A DNA stretch of 64,000 nt, from NCBI GenBank assembly GCA_016800925.1, contig JABCPU010000078.1, positions 151,897-215,896 on the forward strand, read 5' to 3'. Under the pieces are notes generated by a model. That model was not told the DNA's origin. It did not search any database and saw nothing but the letters and a program-made list of their open reading frames with translations. The number at the start of each line of letters is the position of its first letter. Within the stretch, counting starts at the first letter, position 1. The position numbers were made by a program, and so were the translations under genes. Below, in pieces: positions 10,624-22,300 of the stretch. Origin of the DNA: Suillus spraguei (Eukaryota > Basidiomycota > Agaricomycetes > Boletales > Suillaceae).

Positions 10624-13600
10624 TCACAGCCTCCACCAGCATCCAAATAGACCGCAGTCATCCTCTGGGTCATTAGGGATTGGCTCTGGTGAAGGTCGGT
10701 CCTCGCTTTGACATGCAGCTGGGACTTTGTAACCCTGCAAAATAATCATGCGTCAGCAAAGATCCCTCCCGTAAGCTAAGAGGAACTTACATCCTCCCTA
10801 ACACCTCCACCCCACGGCGTACGCCCCTTGACGTTTGCATCAATACCTAACCCACGCGCGGCGAAGCCCACCCAGATATCACAGAAGTTCTCCCCACCCG
10901 TGAGTACCTGATCAGCCTGCACGATCGCATCACGCGCATCAAAGAATGATGGGCTGCATGGCTGCAGCTTCATCCCGTTCAGTACCAGCTGTACCAATAG
11001 CGAGTTACCGTGCTTGGGGACGAAAGGCTTGTCGGTGCGGTAGAAGGCAGCGTAGTCGGCGAAATCGGCGTCCTGTGGGGGAGGGAACAGGTCCTTTGAG
11101 AACCCGTACTTGGCGATCAACTTTTGCTCGACCACCCATAGCATCTGCGCCCAGACCTCCCAATTGCGTGCACTCCCCAGTACCCTGGCTTGTCCAGGGT
11201 CTTGTACGTGCTTGGGTTTACCGACTTGTCAAGACTGTATGGGTAGTGCCGGATACCCGCTGCGAGGTTGGCAGCCCACGCCCCCATGGGGTAGTCCTGG
11301 TAAGTGGCAGTGCTGCGAATGGTCGTAGCGAGGAAGTCTATAGACGGTGAGTTTATTGGTTGTTAGGCGTCCAATTGACACTGAAGAGACTTACCACCCC
11401 AGCCCTCTCCCATACCACCAGCCTCACCCCAACCAAGGCATCCGCTGTTCTTAGGACCACCCGTCAAGCGCGTGCTGAGACCATGAGAAAGCTCGTGGAT
11501 GACGATACCAGCTTCCATGTCACCATCGCGGTAGGGGTTGGCAGTGTTCCAGAGGTACATTCGGCATCGGCTGGTTCACGAAGCATAAATATTGATCACG
11601 GCAAGTAAGGAAAACAACAACCCACCCATTCTGGCCGTCGGGAGGCGTCATGAAATTGGCATTGTTGAACCCACTGCCGTCCTGTGCATTTGTGATTACA
11701 GCATCTGATTCCTCACCGCCGCGCCCAAAGTTGTATTGCTGGAAGTTTCCAGCTTCTTCGGTAAAGCCGTACCTGTCACAATTCGTCATATGGGAAAATG
11801 AGACATAAACGCGAGTAAAACTCACCGGTAGGTCAAATCATGGAACAAGTTGCTCGTGTAGAAGAGTTGCGTCACCGTTGCGTCAATGTGAGCGTGTGCT
11901 TCGGCCATGTTATCCTCTGCGGAGTCCTTCGGGCTCGGGGAGTAAGTGTAATCGTAGTAGATGGCTGGGACCTGGTTCACGTCGCCTAATAGACAGGCAT
12001 GATAAAAACTAAAACTAATACAAGCTGCACAAGCACTCACCAATCACAGACCTTCCCACCGGGCGGCGATTATATATCCAGGAATTCCGCCCCTCCCAGT
12101 TCTCGTGTGCAAAGACGTTGTTACCCCACGTGGTGTTTGTTGTGCGCCAGAACTCGCCTGTCGTTCCGCATGAGGTCTAGATTACGGAAGGGTCAACTAG
12201 AGGTGTGACGGACCTTGCGCATGAAGTGCAACCTTCTCATCTTCACCAACGCTGGGGTCTACACCCCATGGCAGGGCGTGCCACCCTGCTGGACTTGCGA
12301 GCTTGTCACCCAGCTCAGGTGAGTGGACGCGGCCGTCCTCGGAGGTCACCACCTTTCTTTCCAAAGCCTCAACAGGGTCATTGGTGCCCCACGGGAAGAC
12401 GTTATAATATGCTGTGGGGAAGTCAGGAGTGGCAGGGCCACTGAACCCCTTGGCGGCCTCCTTGGCGGCCTTGCTCTTGCGAAGATCTGCCACTGCCTTG
12501 CCCTTCCTGAAGCGACCACCCTTCTTGGTGGAACAGGAGGGGGCGCTGGAGTCTGCGAGCTGAGCATCCTCAGGGGAGTAAAGAGGCATGGGGCTGTCAC
12601 TGGCCCAGTCCACGACAGACACTATACGGTGGGGAAGAGATGCAGAGACTGTGGCCTCATACCAGTTATTCTCCATCTCGACTTCGAACTGTGTGATGGT
12701 CAATATTGGGTGAAAAAATGGGTAATGAATACTAACGCGGTGTACGAGCTCAAGATGTACGGTACCGTCTTCAGAGGGTACCTGGACCCAGACAACGGAG
12801 GCCTTGACATCACCAATGGTTCCAGGTGCACCAGCGATGGTGAGTTGCTCAGCCTCGTGAGGGAGGAAACTGGACATGTGAGCCATGGTCATGCTCGCCA
12901 AGTAGTCATCGAAGCGGTTATGGATGTCCTGTGTAAGAGAGGGGGATGGGGCAGCTGCGAGAAGGAAAGTAAGAAGTGCACGAGGTGCATCTTGTGGACT
13001 TGGGACGTGGTCTTCGAAGGAGGGAGTTGGGATAGAGTGAAGGTTAGGGAGGGCTGCACAGTTGGAGGAGTGGATATGTTCTAGCTCTGGGTGTGCACCG
13101 TCGAGGTGTACCTGGCCTGACCGGGTAGAACGAGCGGAGTCGAGTTGTGCACAATATTCTGCATGGGGGTGTGCACCACGAGTGTGTGATGCCGGGGCCG
13201 GGCCGGGGTAGAACTACGTGGAGTGTTAAACGTTAAAACGCTTCACGCCTCACCGTCGTTACGTATACGTACCGAGTTGCCATGACTCAAGACAACGCCG
13301 TCCTTGATGTTCAAGTTTACATTACCGTCGGCCACCTGGAGACCTTGAATGACCTGGCGTGCATAAACGTGGGTCACTCCGGTGGCACGATCTGTGTAAC
13401 TATCACCCCGGATGACATAGCTCACACCATCATCAGGGTCTACAATAGAGTCTAGGAATGTCCTGGCTACTTCGTAGGGATCTACCCGCACTCTGTCTTG
13501 AGTAGAGAAGAGTACAGCGGGTACAGGCTGGTGAGCACTACTATCGAACCGTGCATGAGGAAGGACAGGACCAAATGAAAGAGACTTGCGACGCTGCGGT

Positions 13601-13659
13601 TCTGGGATGGCAGCGGCAAGGCCGAGGAGAGCGAGGGTTACTGTTGTCAGTCCGCGCAT
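10624..13659 (-). CDS. Secreted metalloproteinase, M36 fungalysin family
   Basis: Extracellular zinc endopeptidase made as a pre-pro-enzyme. Nine exons on the minus strand: 13273-13659, 12737-13213, 12214-12688, 12041-12157, 11826-11985, 11626-11772, 11395-11570, 10791-11337 and 10624-10734. All introns are GT-AG and 48-59 bp. Residues 1-18 form a signal peptide (LALLGLAAA), followed by an FTP-type propeptide ([17 protein letters not shown]-like). The catalytic part has HELSH at about residues 613-617 and GMGEGWGD, whose Glu at about 643 sits 26 residues after the second His, the spacing of the third zinc ligand in fungalysins. In exon 8 one G is missing at about 11,158-11,161, inside HAIGEVWAQM. 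With it the frame gives 865 residues and ends with a Cys/Trp-rich tail. An undercall in a G run is likely. Confidence 0.88.
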
Positions 13660-13703
13660 TGCAAAGCTGACCTGGTTTCACTTTCCATCCTGTTTCACCA
13701 TCG

Positions 13704-13713
13704 GGTTTATATC
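13704..13713 (-). promoter_or_regulatory. TATA-like box of the fungalysin gene
   Basis: Minus-strand GATATAAACC lies about 50 bp upstream of the start codon at 13659, a plausible core-promoter position. Confidence 0.4.
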
Positions 13714-14678
13714 AACTTGGTCTACGTAAGCGCGGTGAATCCCGGTGCGGTGGCTATACACTTAATCTTCCAATTACGGTGAGTAAAGATAAGTCGCCTC
13801 GAGGAGACGGAAATGGGGTTGTTGGCCTGCAAGCCTTAAATCAAACGAGCCAGCAAGCTCGATCGAGTCTGTCCTCCTCTGGTGCACGCATTAATGAGAT
13901 CCGGTGTGCGAATTTGTACTCAGGGTCTCGTGAGTATCAGTCCCATCATTTTTTTTTGTGACATGGACGGACGGCGGCAAAGGCTTATCGTCTTGCCTAG
14001 GAAACTATCTCATTCCCACACGCAATCCATGCGTTTATCGTTCCTTCATCGTACTTCATAGCGTACAGCCACGTTGTGTGCTTCCAGACGATAGCAGACA
14101 GCCTTCTTGTTATCGCTATCCATCACGGCTTAATTGTCCTTCTTGTGAGTCCGTTTCTCGCTTGACACTGACCCTGTTCAGTGATCGATAGCGACGAAGC
14201 ATAGTAACATGCACCTCATATGGCGTAGCTTGGATTGCGTGCTCCACAGGATATTGTATGTTCCATCCTATCTTTCTCTTTTTCCTATCCGCCAATATAC
14301 AACAGTGAGATAGAGTCTTGCAACAGAAAGGGCTCGTTCATTCTTGGACATCCGGCTGATGATCATTACGGCAGATTGAGAGAGACCAAGTGCAAGTTCC
14401 CATCCACTGCAGTGAGGTGCCCTTGATTGCTCCCATATAGGAATAAAGAATCGCCATGCTACGCAATTACACTGGAACTCACGCCTTGAGCTATCAGAAT
14501 CACGACATCATTACACAGCACTTGGTCTCAGTCGAGTGTATATATTGATATATTGACTATAGCACCCCTTTTTTCTCTCTCTCTCACGTATCACCGTACC
14601 GCGCAACCTCTGTTACGAAAGTAACATCAGCACTCATATTCAAGAGACACCAAGGAAAACCACGCTCACCTCTTGCTG
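13714..14678. other. Intergenic stretch, no gene recognised
   Basis: No open frame with motifs was found. An AT-rich patch at about 14,530-14,560 (TATATATTGATATATTG) lies downstream of the secreted 8-Cys gene. Nothing further can be supported. Confidence 0.4.
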
Positions 14679-14992
14679 TCACGTGCAGTACGCACCGCTG
14701 GTAGTGGCTTCACAGCAAGTAGGGCAGGAACAGCCTGCAACGTACACGAACTCGTCGGTCGACGCACATTCATAAATGAACGCATTCCCGCCGTTAACAC
14801 TCGCGTCCTGTGAGCACCCATAACCACCTGCAAGCAACCATAAGTACGCCGTTAAATATCCGGACATACCGAAATACGGCAAGAGCGCTCACCTGGGGTG
14901 TCGCAAGACTGGCCGATAGGGTTGTACGCGGTGGCTACACCAGCCATTACCGCAACAGCCACGATCATAGAAGTGAGTGAGATGGATTTCAT
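14679..14992 (-). CDS. Small secreted cysteine-rich protein (82 aa, 8 Cys)
   Basis: Two exons (14893-14992 and 14679-14827) with a 65-bp intron (GTGAGC donor, TTGCAG acceptor) encode 82 residues. Residues 1-22 form a signal peptide (MKSISLTS..., hydrophobic core IVAVAVMAGVA, then TA). The mature part has eight cysteines at 30, 38, 54, 66, 68, 71, 72 and 81, including GCSCPTCC, so up to four disulfides are possible. I do not recognise a named family. Size, secretion signal and even cysteine count match the class of fungal small secreted or effector-like proteins. A second copy, broken by a MITE, lies at 24,725-25,444 on the plus strand and preserves the same intron position, which supports this gene model. 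TATA box at 15,073-15,080. Confidence 0.8.
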
Positions 14993-15072
14993 GTTTGTAG
15001 TGAGGAGAGTGCAAGGCTTGATGATGATTTATCTTCTGTTGAGTTGAGTGGAAATCTAACAATCTCCTCTCG

Positions 15073-15080
15073 CTTTTATA
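15073..15080 (-). promoter_or_regulatory. TATA box of the secreted 8-Cys gene
   Basis: Minus-strand TATAAAAG lies about 81 bp upstream of the ATG at 14992, followed by a C/T-rich and CAA-containing leader ending CACTACAAAC before the start. The position fits a core promoter. Confidence 0.55.
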
Positions 15081-15092
15081 CTGCAGCTCCCG

Positions 15093-17048
15093 CATGCCCC
15101 AGACAACGATGCATTCCTATATTTCATATCCGACGTAGGTCAGGCTATGACTGGTAGGTTACCTTGGATCAAATTGCATGGCATTTCCATCAAAATTGTA
15201 ATATTCCACCTGCAGACGGACGTAAAATTTGGCGGCCTAGATGCATACGGGGCTACGAGGATTGATCTTTGAATGCTGCGCATCACTCCACATGACCTAT
15301 CCGAGGCGATGGACGCGCAATCATGTATCAAAGCAATGGTCTCGCCGTGATACAACGACAAATGTACAGCTCGGTCTCTTGTTTTGTGAGTTGTGAAATA
15401 ATATTTCGGTCTTTAAATTATGACGCTGACGCGCTGTCTGATGAACGTCAAAAGGATACGGGGGGTCTTTGGATTAGGGTGCAAATCTGCAAATGAAATG
15501 CCGTTCGACTCTTGAGCCTCAGTCGATAGTATGATTCGGCAGGGCTGACTATTCCGTCACTCAACAACCTTGACATCTACGATTCAGATAAGATATATGA
15601 TATCATGAACCACTTGTACTATGTCATGGATCCTGTATAACCATCGGATACCTTGCCAAAAATTGCTTAGAAGGCGGATGATATTACAGGAGGATTGGAA
15701 TTCCCAACGGTTAGACGCACTGCGCAGACGTGGCATCGAAAGTGGTCGAGTGATCCGATCATCATGCATGTCATATGCCAGCGCTTGTTCATAGCACGCG
15801 GAGGCGTACTTGACTTCTATTCTAGAGGTAGTTCAGCTATCCCATGATCAATAATACTAACGACTATATAGATTAGCTTTTCGAGTTCCGTGTTTTTGAC
15901 TGTATCAGAATTCCCGTCGAGTCTTATGACTCGGAATTAACGCGGGCAGAACCTTGCTTGCGCGTACCAATCTCCAGTGTTCCGTATCTACCGATGCAGT
16001 GCTCATTGCTGACGATATACTGTCATCTCGCTTTCTAATGGTGGAGCACGAACAGCCTTGGGGCGTAACCGTTGCTGATTCGTTGCTGATTGCAACCGCC
16101 CACAGCTGCCGAGGTCCGACACGGGCCGATATTCGTTTGTAGTCCAAGGATCAAAAGCTTTTTCCCTCCGCTACCTATCTCCGTGGAAAGTCTGTTAGCA
16201 CATCGCACTCCAGTGTCCATACACCCCAGCACTGATTATACAAGGATGGAAAAAAACTCGAACAACGCGTCTTGACTTGAAGATACTAACCCATGCGAAC
16301 CAAAGTATTATGGACCACGATTGCATCGTACGAACTACCACTGGAGCGCGCTTGCAGAGAGGGGATTGCGGGGATGGATCACACCAAAACACAAGCTAAA
16401 ACAGGCTCCTGGTGGAATGAGAGGACACCAGGGTTAGTGCTCATTCTACAAAATGATATGCCACATTACAATCTCTGCGGAGCCGCCTTCCACCTTCGTA
16501 CTACGGTACTACCCCTCAATGTGTAAGCAGATTAATGGTACATTCATTGAAAAAAACAGAGCCAACTCTTTGCAAGGTAGTAGGCTTGAGCTCGTGGAGA
16601 AGGTGCATCGATGCCGACATTATTGGCCACAAGGACTTACGGAACAGAAGAGTGAGCGTTGAAAACAAGAGGATGCAAATCGGAGCAAGAGTCAGCTGTA
16701 GGGTGGAGCGCAATACTAAATATACGACTTGCAAGGACCACAATCAATCGTTCCTTTGCATAATTGATGATACTTGAACGAAGTTGACGCAGGGGGGAAT
16801 TGTGTGTGTATGGGGTGGATAATATGATGGCAAAATTGGTTGTGCCTGGTCATCGGCGAAACTCACGCGGAGGGAGGGCGGCAAACTCTAGTTTTACCAG
16901 CTCTGCCGGTTATATTCGGCAAAACTGACCCTGAGTAGTTTTGCCCCCTACACTATTTGCGGGCGGCACAGAGCCCGATGTTCGTTCTTCATTGAATCTA
17001 CGCGATAGGATGTAACATCACCTTTTGGAGGTACGCTGCCTACCTGCC
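15093..17048. other. Intergenic stretch, no gene recognised
   Basis: Short open frames only (up to about 80 codons), none with motifs or plausible splice structure. Nothing supportable between the secreted protein gene and the FunK1 cluster. Confidence 0.4.
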
Positions 17049-17968
17049 CTACTGACCAGAAAAAGGATTGCCTTCAAGCAAAAGCGCCGGGACATGGTTC
17101 TGGAGCCATATTAGGAATACCTCTTCATCGTCCGCGGGAACAAACGCAAATGGGCCTGTATATTTGTAAATCACCGCTAAGCACTGCATTGCAACGTCGA
17201 AGTTCTGTTGGTGCGATGGCGTTGGACGCATGCTACGCAGCCTTCCCAAAAAGCCCATTTTTTTGTCATGGCATCCCATAGCATCCACTGTTAGCCAATC
17301 ATCGAGTGGTCTGTTTTTCCTGAGAAGCTTGCCATTCTCATACCGAAGACAGACCCAAGTGAGGACCCAGATGAGTGATTCAGCAACATGATAGTATATG
17401 TGCTCGACCTTGTCTGCGATTGCTTGTGGCACGAGCAGGTGTAACGATATGAAAGGTATCATTCCTATGCGCTCGAGGCCTCTGGAACTATCTCGTGTAG
17501 TCGATGATAAGTCGTAGTCGTTGATGATGCCAATAAATCGACCACCTAAGCGGTATCCCATGAGATTACTAGGGCTGACATCGCAGTGATTCATGCCCTT
17601 CTTCCAGAAAGTGCGATGGCCTGTAAGAGTAGTGAATGGATGACAAAGAACACAAGAAGGTAAGAACACCTACTCATCACAAGTTGCCACCACACGGCAA
17701 GAAATTCGTCCCTGGTCAATGTCGTGATTGGGAGAAGTTTTTTGGACACGTTGATGTTTAGCAGGATACAGCTGCGCTGTTCAGCTTCTCTAAGTCCTAG
17801 TACCGTTCTGATCTTCGTCATAGATGCTCCTTTGGACTCGTGGAACCACTGGCAGACCATCCATGTCTCTGGGGAGTGGCCATCCACCTCCGTGTCCTTG
17901 TTGCGAAAGCATAGAGTATCAGGATATCTGATATCGGAGCCAATCGTGACTGCCTGCGGGAAGAACAT
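17049..17968 (-). pseudogene. FunK1 kinase, 5'-truncated copy A
   Basis: Fungal-type protein kinase (FunK1) remnant. Two exon-like blocks, 17675-17968 (ending near 17,674) and 17049-17620, are joined by an intron with a GTAGGT donor and TTACAG acceptor. The first block matches the segment before the catalytic loop (PITTL, EFL..WW). The second carries HCDVSPSNLMGYRL in place of HRD, the NDYDLS metal-binding motif, and the C-terminal lobe to NPFSGQ. The Arg of HRD is replaced by Cys (CGC to TGC), and about 420 residues of N-terminal sequence present in the copy at 19.5-22.2 kb are missing. I therefore read it as a decayed duplicate. Confidence 0.65.
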
Positions 17969-18417
17969 GAGTTGGTCGGAGAAGGTAGAGTACGAAGAGG
18001 TGTCTCCGGTGCATTAGCGCTAGCATGCCATTATTGTCGGAGTTCCGAAACAGAAAAAACGAGGCCTACATCAGTAAACTGATGAACAAATTAAAATATC
18101 ATAGTTGACTATGTATTGTTAATGGGTGACTTCCCGTAGGCTAATTTGGGAGCGTCCTGAATCGAGGACAAAAAGCGTTTGATCGACGACAACAAATTGT
18201 TGAGGGCGCTTATAAATCGACCACGCAAACGGTATCCCATGAGATTGCTGGGGCTGACGTCGCGATGATATACACCCTTCTTCCAGAGGACGCGATGGCC
18301 TATCAGAGTGGCTCGATAAGAAAGAGTGCGAAAAAATGACAGGACATACACTTGACAACTTCCCATCATGTGAGGAGGAATTCGGCACCGCTCAGCGTCG
18401 TGATCGGGTCAAGGTTT

Positions 18418-18581
18418 TATGACGCTCCAAACGCCACTTTGATAAAGTGCGCGATACAGCATCAAGTGCACGACACACAATGTCAAGTGCGCGATACACA
18501 ACGTCAAGTGCACGATACACCAGTTGCCAATGCTGGGATGCGTATCGCGCACTTTATTAAAGTGGCGTTTGAAGCGTCATA
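18418..18581. mobile_element. 164-bp MITE with about 40-bp terminal inverted repeats
   Basis: The ends are inverted repeats of about 40 bp starting TATGACGCT(C/T)CAAACGCC and continuing to GCGCGATAC, differing at about two positions. The interior holds about three tandem units of about 22 bp reading CAAGTGC(A/G)CGATACAC. It interrupts the FunK1 copy B exactly where the complete copy reads continuously. Flanking GGTTT on both sides may be a target duplication, one base out of register. Confidence 0.75.
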
Positions 18582-18639
18582 GGGTTTCTGAATACGATGA
18601 TGTATAAAACGCGGCTGCCCGTGTCGTCGATTCCTAGTA

Positions 18640-19288
18640 CAGTCGACTTGCTCATAATGTATACGTTAGTAGTGTACAAATCTCATATTGTATCGACTTT
18701 TGGCAGTTCCTGTCGTGGTATGCGGGTAGACGCCCAGAAAATTGTATAATGTATAATGTATAGCCTTTGAAGGTCCGATATACATTATGAGATACGGACC
18801 ATTGGTGCACCACTGACTGTTGACGATATTCTCGATCCTCAAGAAGAGAAGAATGTCGGGGAAGTAACTGCTTATGAAGATGGCGATGCAATTGTTGCAG
18901 AAATTCGGCGCCGGCAAGCAATTAGGAGTGGGGAGCTGGTTGAAGTGGAATCAGATGATGAGGATGAGGATGATCCACCCAAGGTTTGTGCTATTGAACT
19001 GATTCCGATGTGCGAAAAGCTTGAGGCGGCATGTATTGCGCGAGTTGGTGCTGATTCTTCACTCAATCTTGTTCACAAATTTCGAGCATTTCGAGCAGCA
19101 CTACGGCGTGAGGAGTTGCAGAATGCGAAGCAGGCTACATTGGACAAATTCTGGAATACTAAATAGCATACCATTTATTGACTTCTGGACCATGTGCAAG
19201 CAGCGCGCACCGTGGGAATTAGTTGGTAGCTCATATTGTATAGAGAAAGGGCCGTTCCCATCGCTATACATTATGAGCAAGTCAACTG
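18640..19288 (+). mobile_element. Internally deleted Tc1/mariner-pogo type transposon (TA target)
   Basis: Inverted ends of about 26 bp (CAGT(C/T)GACTTGCTCATAATGTATA) are flanked by TA on both sides (18,638-18,639 and 19,289-19,290). Removing the element and one TA restores collinearity with the FunK1 copy at 19.5-22.2 kb. TA duplication and CAGT-type ends fit the Tc1/mariner superfamily. The interior keeps only the end of a transposase gene, so the element is non-autonomous. Confidence 0.75.
18786..19166 (+). pseudogene. C-terminal fragment of a pogo/Tigger (CENP-B-like) DDE transposase
   Basis: An open frame of about 126 codons ends in a stop at 19,164-19,166. It runs through APLTVDDILDPQEE, an acidic stretch (ESDDEDEDDPP), LVHKFRAFRAALRREELQ and the terminal AKQATLDKFWNTK. 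An acidic linker followed by a KQ-T-L-F-type tail is typical of the end of pogo/Tigger-class transposases. The DNA-binding and DDE catalytic regions are absent, so it is a relic inside the deleted element. Confidence 0.6.
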
Positions 19289-19332
19289 TACTTTCCTGAT
19301 TATCGCCGCCAGTGCACTTTATCGGCTTTCGT

Positions 19333-22300
19333 AGTCCCCTGATTTGAATGATCCCTATGATGATAGCTAAGACTTAGTACTCGTCACTCACATAATAGAC
19401 GAAAACAGGAGGGATATAATTGTGAACTTGAATGTTACAAGAGGTCTATGTATATGAGTATTGATATGTACTAGATATCACGCTGCCCAGGTATACCTAC
19501 CCTACAAGATGTTGCCTTGAAGCACATTCTCGGGCACATGGTTCTGGAGCCATGTGTTGAATACGACTTCATCGTCCACTGGAATGGACTGAAATGGGCC
19601 TGCATATTTGTGAATCACCGCTAAGCACTGCATTGCAACGTCGAAGTTCTGTTGGTGCGATGGCGTTGGACGCATGCTACGCAGCCTTGCCAAAAAGGAC
19701 GTTTTTTTCTCATGGCATCCCATGGCATCCACTGTTAGCCAATCATCGAGTGGTCTGTTCTTCCTGAGAAGCTTGCCATTGTCATACCGAAGACAGATCC
19801 AAGTGAGGACCCAGATGAACGATTCTGCATCATGATAATACATGTGCTCGACTTGACCTGCAATGGCTTCTGGCACAAGAAGGTGTAACGACATGAATGG
19901 TACCGTTCCTGTGCGTTCAAAGCCTTGGGGACCATTTTTGGCCGATGACAAAAATTGTTTGATCGACGATAAGTCGAAGTCGTTGAGGACGCTCATAAAT
20001 CGACCACGTAAACGGTATCCCATGATATTGCTGGGGCTGACGTCGCGATGATGTACACCCCTCTTCCAGAGGGCGCGATGGCCTGTCAGAGTGAGTCAAT
20101 GAAAAAGAACATGAAAAAAAGGACAGGACACTTACACTTGACGACTTCCCACCATGCGAGGAGGAACTCTTCACCGCTCAGCGTCGTGATTGGGTAAAGC
20201 TTTCTGAATACGATGATGTATAGAACGCGACTGCCCGTGTCGTCGATTCCTAGGGCCTTCCTGATTATCGCTGTGGATGTTCCTTCAAACTTGTGGAACC
20301 AGACCATCTCTGGAACATGGCCCGATACATCAGGATCTTCTTTCGCAATCTTATATACCTCTTCGAGGATTTCGGGCTCGCTTTGGCGTGCCTCTTCTGG
20401 CCAAAAGAGCTTGGCAACCAATTCTGTGGATTCGCTAAGAAAATGGGGCTGCCGGGGCTGAGCCGATAGCGCCCTGCTCTTCACTGGAAACAGAGTGGTT
20501 GCACGTCCACGTAGACCGAAATGAGTCGTGCGCTCATTGGAGTTGAAATCTAATGTGAGGTCGACGATGCGCTTTTTCTTGGACTTCTTCATCTTATCCT
20601 GGCCCTCCTTGTCCTCCTCACATTCGACGTTAATCTCGCCTTTATATCCAGGTTGAGGTTCGAATAGCGGATGAAGGCCCCATTGCTCGTATCCCATGCG
20701 CTGCATGATGAAGAGCAAGACCATAAAGCGTGGAAGGTCCTGAATGAAGTTGATGCCAGCGCATTGAATCGTATGCTGACGATCGAACCACCAGATATAA
20801 ATGATGTTGTCTGGAATTTCTATCAGTTTGACGACAGAACAACAGTATCGCTTCCACTTACTGTTTACGATGAAGGAGATGACGTGCTGACGCGCCGTAT
20901 GAGCCGCGAACATCTCCGCAACATACAAACCATTCTGGACGACAGGATGACGTTTATCTTTATCCGACTTATTCTTATTCTTCTTATCCTCCTCCTCCTG
21001 TTCCTCCTGCTCCTGCCTGGATTCCCTCTCTTTGTCCTGTTTGGATCGTTTGAGGTTGGACGGTTCGCTAGAGCCTAGATGATCAGAGCCGCGTTTGTTG
21101 CTCCTGAGTCGATCGGATATATTCTGTACTGCGTCGCAAATGTCAAAAGAAGTAATGGTAATACATACTGGGCGGCTTACCCTCGTTCGACTTCTTGTAG
21201 GAGGTCTGAGCAGGACCAGTGGCAGGTGTTGAGTCTGTTGGCTCAGCAGGCGGGTTCGTCTCCTCCATATAATTCATGTACATGACGGTAGGAACCACGT
21301 AGTCCTTATTGTAAGTCGACGGCGGATGAGGAAGATGTTTCTGCGGGCGTTTGAACTCAAATGTGGTTCGAACATTCGTCCATTGGAAGTTCTCCTCAGC
21401 AGGCTTTTTGGACGCAGATGCGTATACGGATTGTCCCTCCAGCATGGCATCCCTAGCGCTCTCGTAAGATACGACCACGACGTCAGGCTTGCGGATGGAC
21501 GTCTTTCCCTGGTGTTTTTGATGTATGAGCGATGGATCATTCACATGAAAGAGGATCTTGGTATCGTCGTCTTTAAAAACTGGTATTCCAGGTACGTTCA
21601 CCTTCTCTAGTCCACGAAGTGCCCAATTAGCAGCTTGGACGAAATCAGTGTAGGATGGGGTTTCGCCCGCGCGATTACAGCTTGATAATGGGGTTAGTCT
21701 TATTTCACACCCTTTGATGTGCTTGCTTACAATTCAGTCAAGTGTTTCTTGATTGTCTGCGCTTTACCTCGTCCATTGCAGAGGTGCAGGACAGCCTCGA
21801 GGGAAGTATCGAATAGCGTCGACTTCTGACTAGGAGGAAGGGATTGAGAAGTGCACATTTCAAGGAGCTGCTGCAGCATTTCGTCTGCGCCACATTTCTT
21901 GTAGTTCTTGACATCCCGCCCGATCCATGGATGGACGTCGTCAACGCTGCATGAATAACGAAGTTTAGTATGGATAATGGTGGCGGGAGCATAAGGAAGA
22001 TCTGACGCACTTGACGCCTAGAGTATCAATATGTTCGCTGACAACGGCGGACCCAACTGCGTGTGGGGTGGATTTGAGTTCGGCAGGCAAGCCAGAGTTG
22101 CGGGGAGGTGTGTTCGTCACTGGTGCAGCGGTGCCAGTATCGTTGGCCATGATGAGCCTTTGGAAGATAGATGGAAAAGTGAATCTTGGGAACAAGACGA
22201 GTTCTGAACTCGCTTTTTAAGCCAGCGTAGCACCGCTGTCGGACATTTTGAGTCAAGGTCCACAGATCACAGTTGAACGAAGTTGATGCAGAGCCAAATT

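Larger units (their letters stand above)
18109..19316 (-). pseudogene. FunK1 kinase fragment, copy B, split by two transposons
   Basis: A short FunK1 remnant covers the catalytic-loop exon (HRDVSPSNLMGYRLRGRF, about 18,170-18,300), its intron, and part of the preceding exon. It continues past a 164-bp MITE (18,418-18,581) and past a TA-flanked transposon (18,640-19,288) into about 20 more matching bases (compare 20,245-20,270 in the complete copy). The order of matching pieces is unbroken when both insertions are ignored. It cannot encode a kinase. Confidence 0.7.

Noticed and set aside
12323..13084. 253-codon plus-strand frame across the fungalysin gene
   Set aside because: It is the antisense shadow of exons 2 and 3 of the fungalysin, which have motifs and consistent introns.
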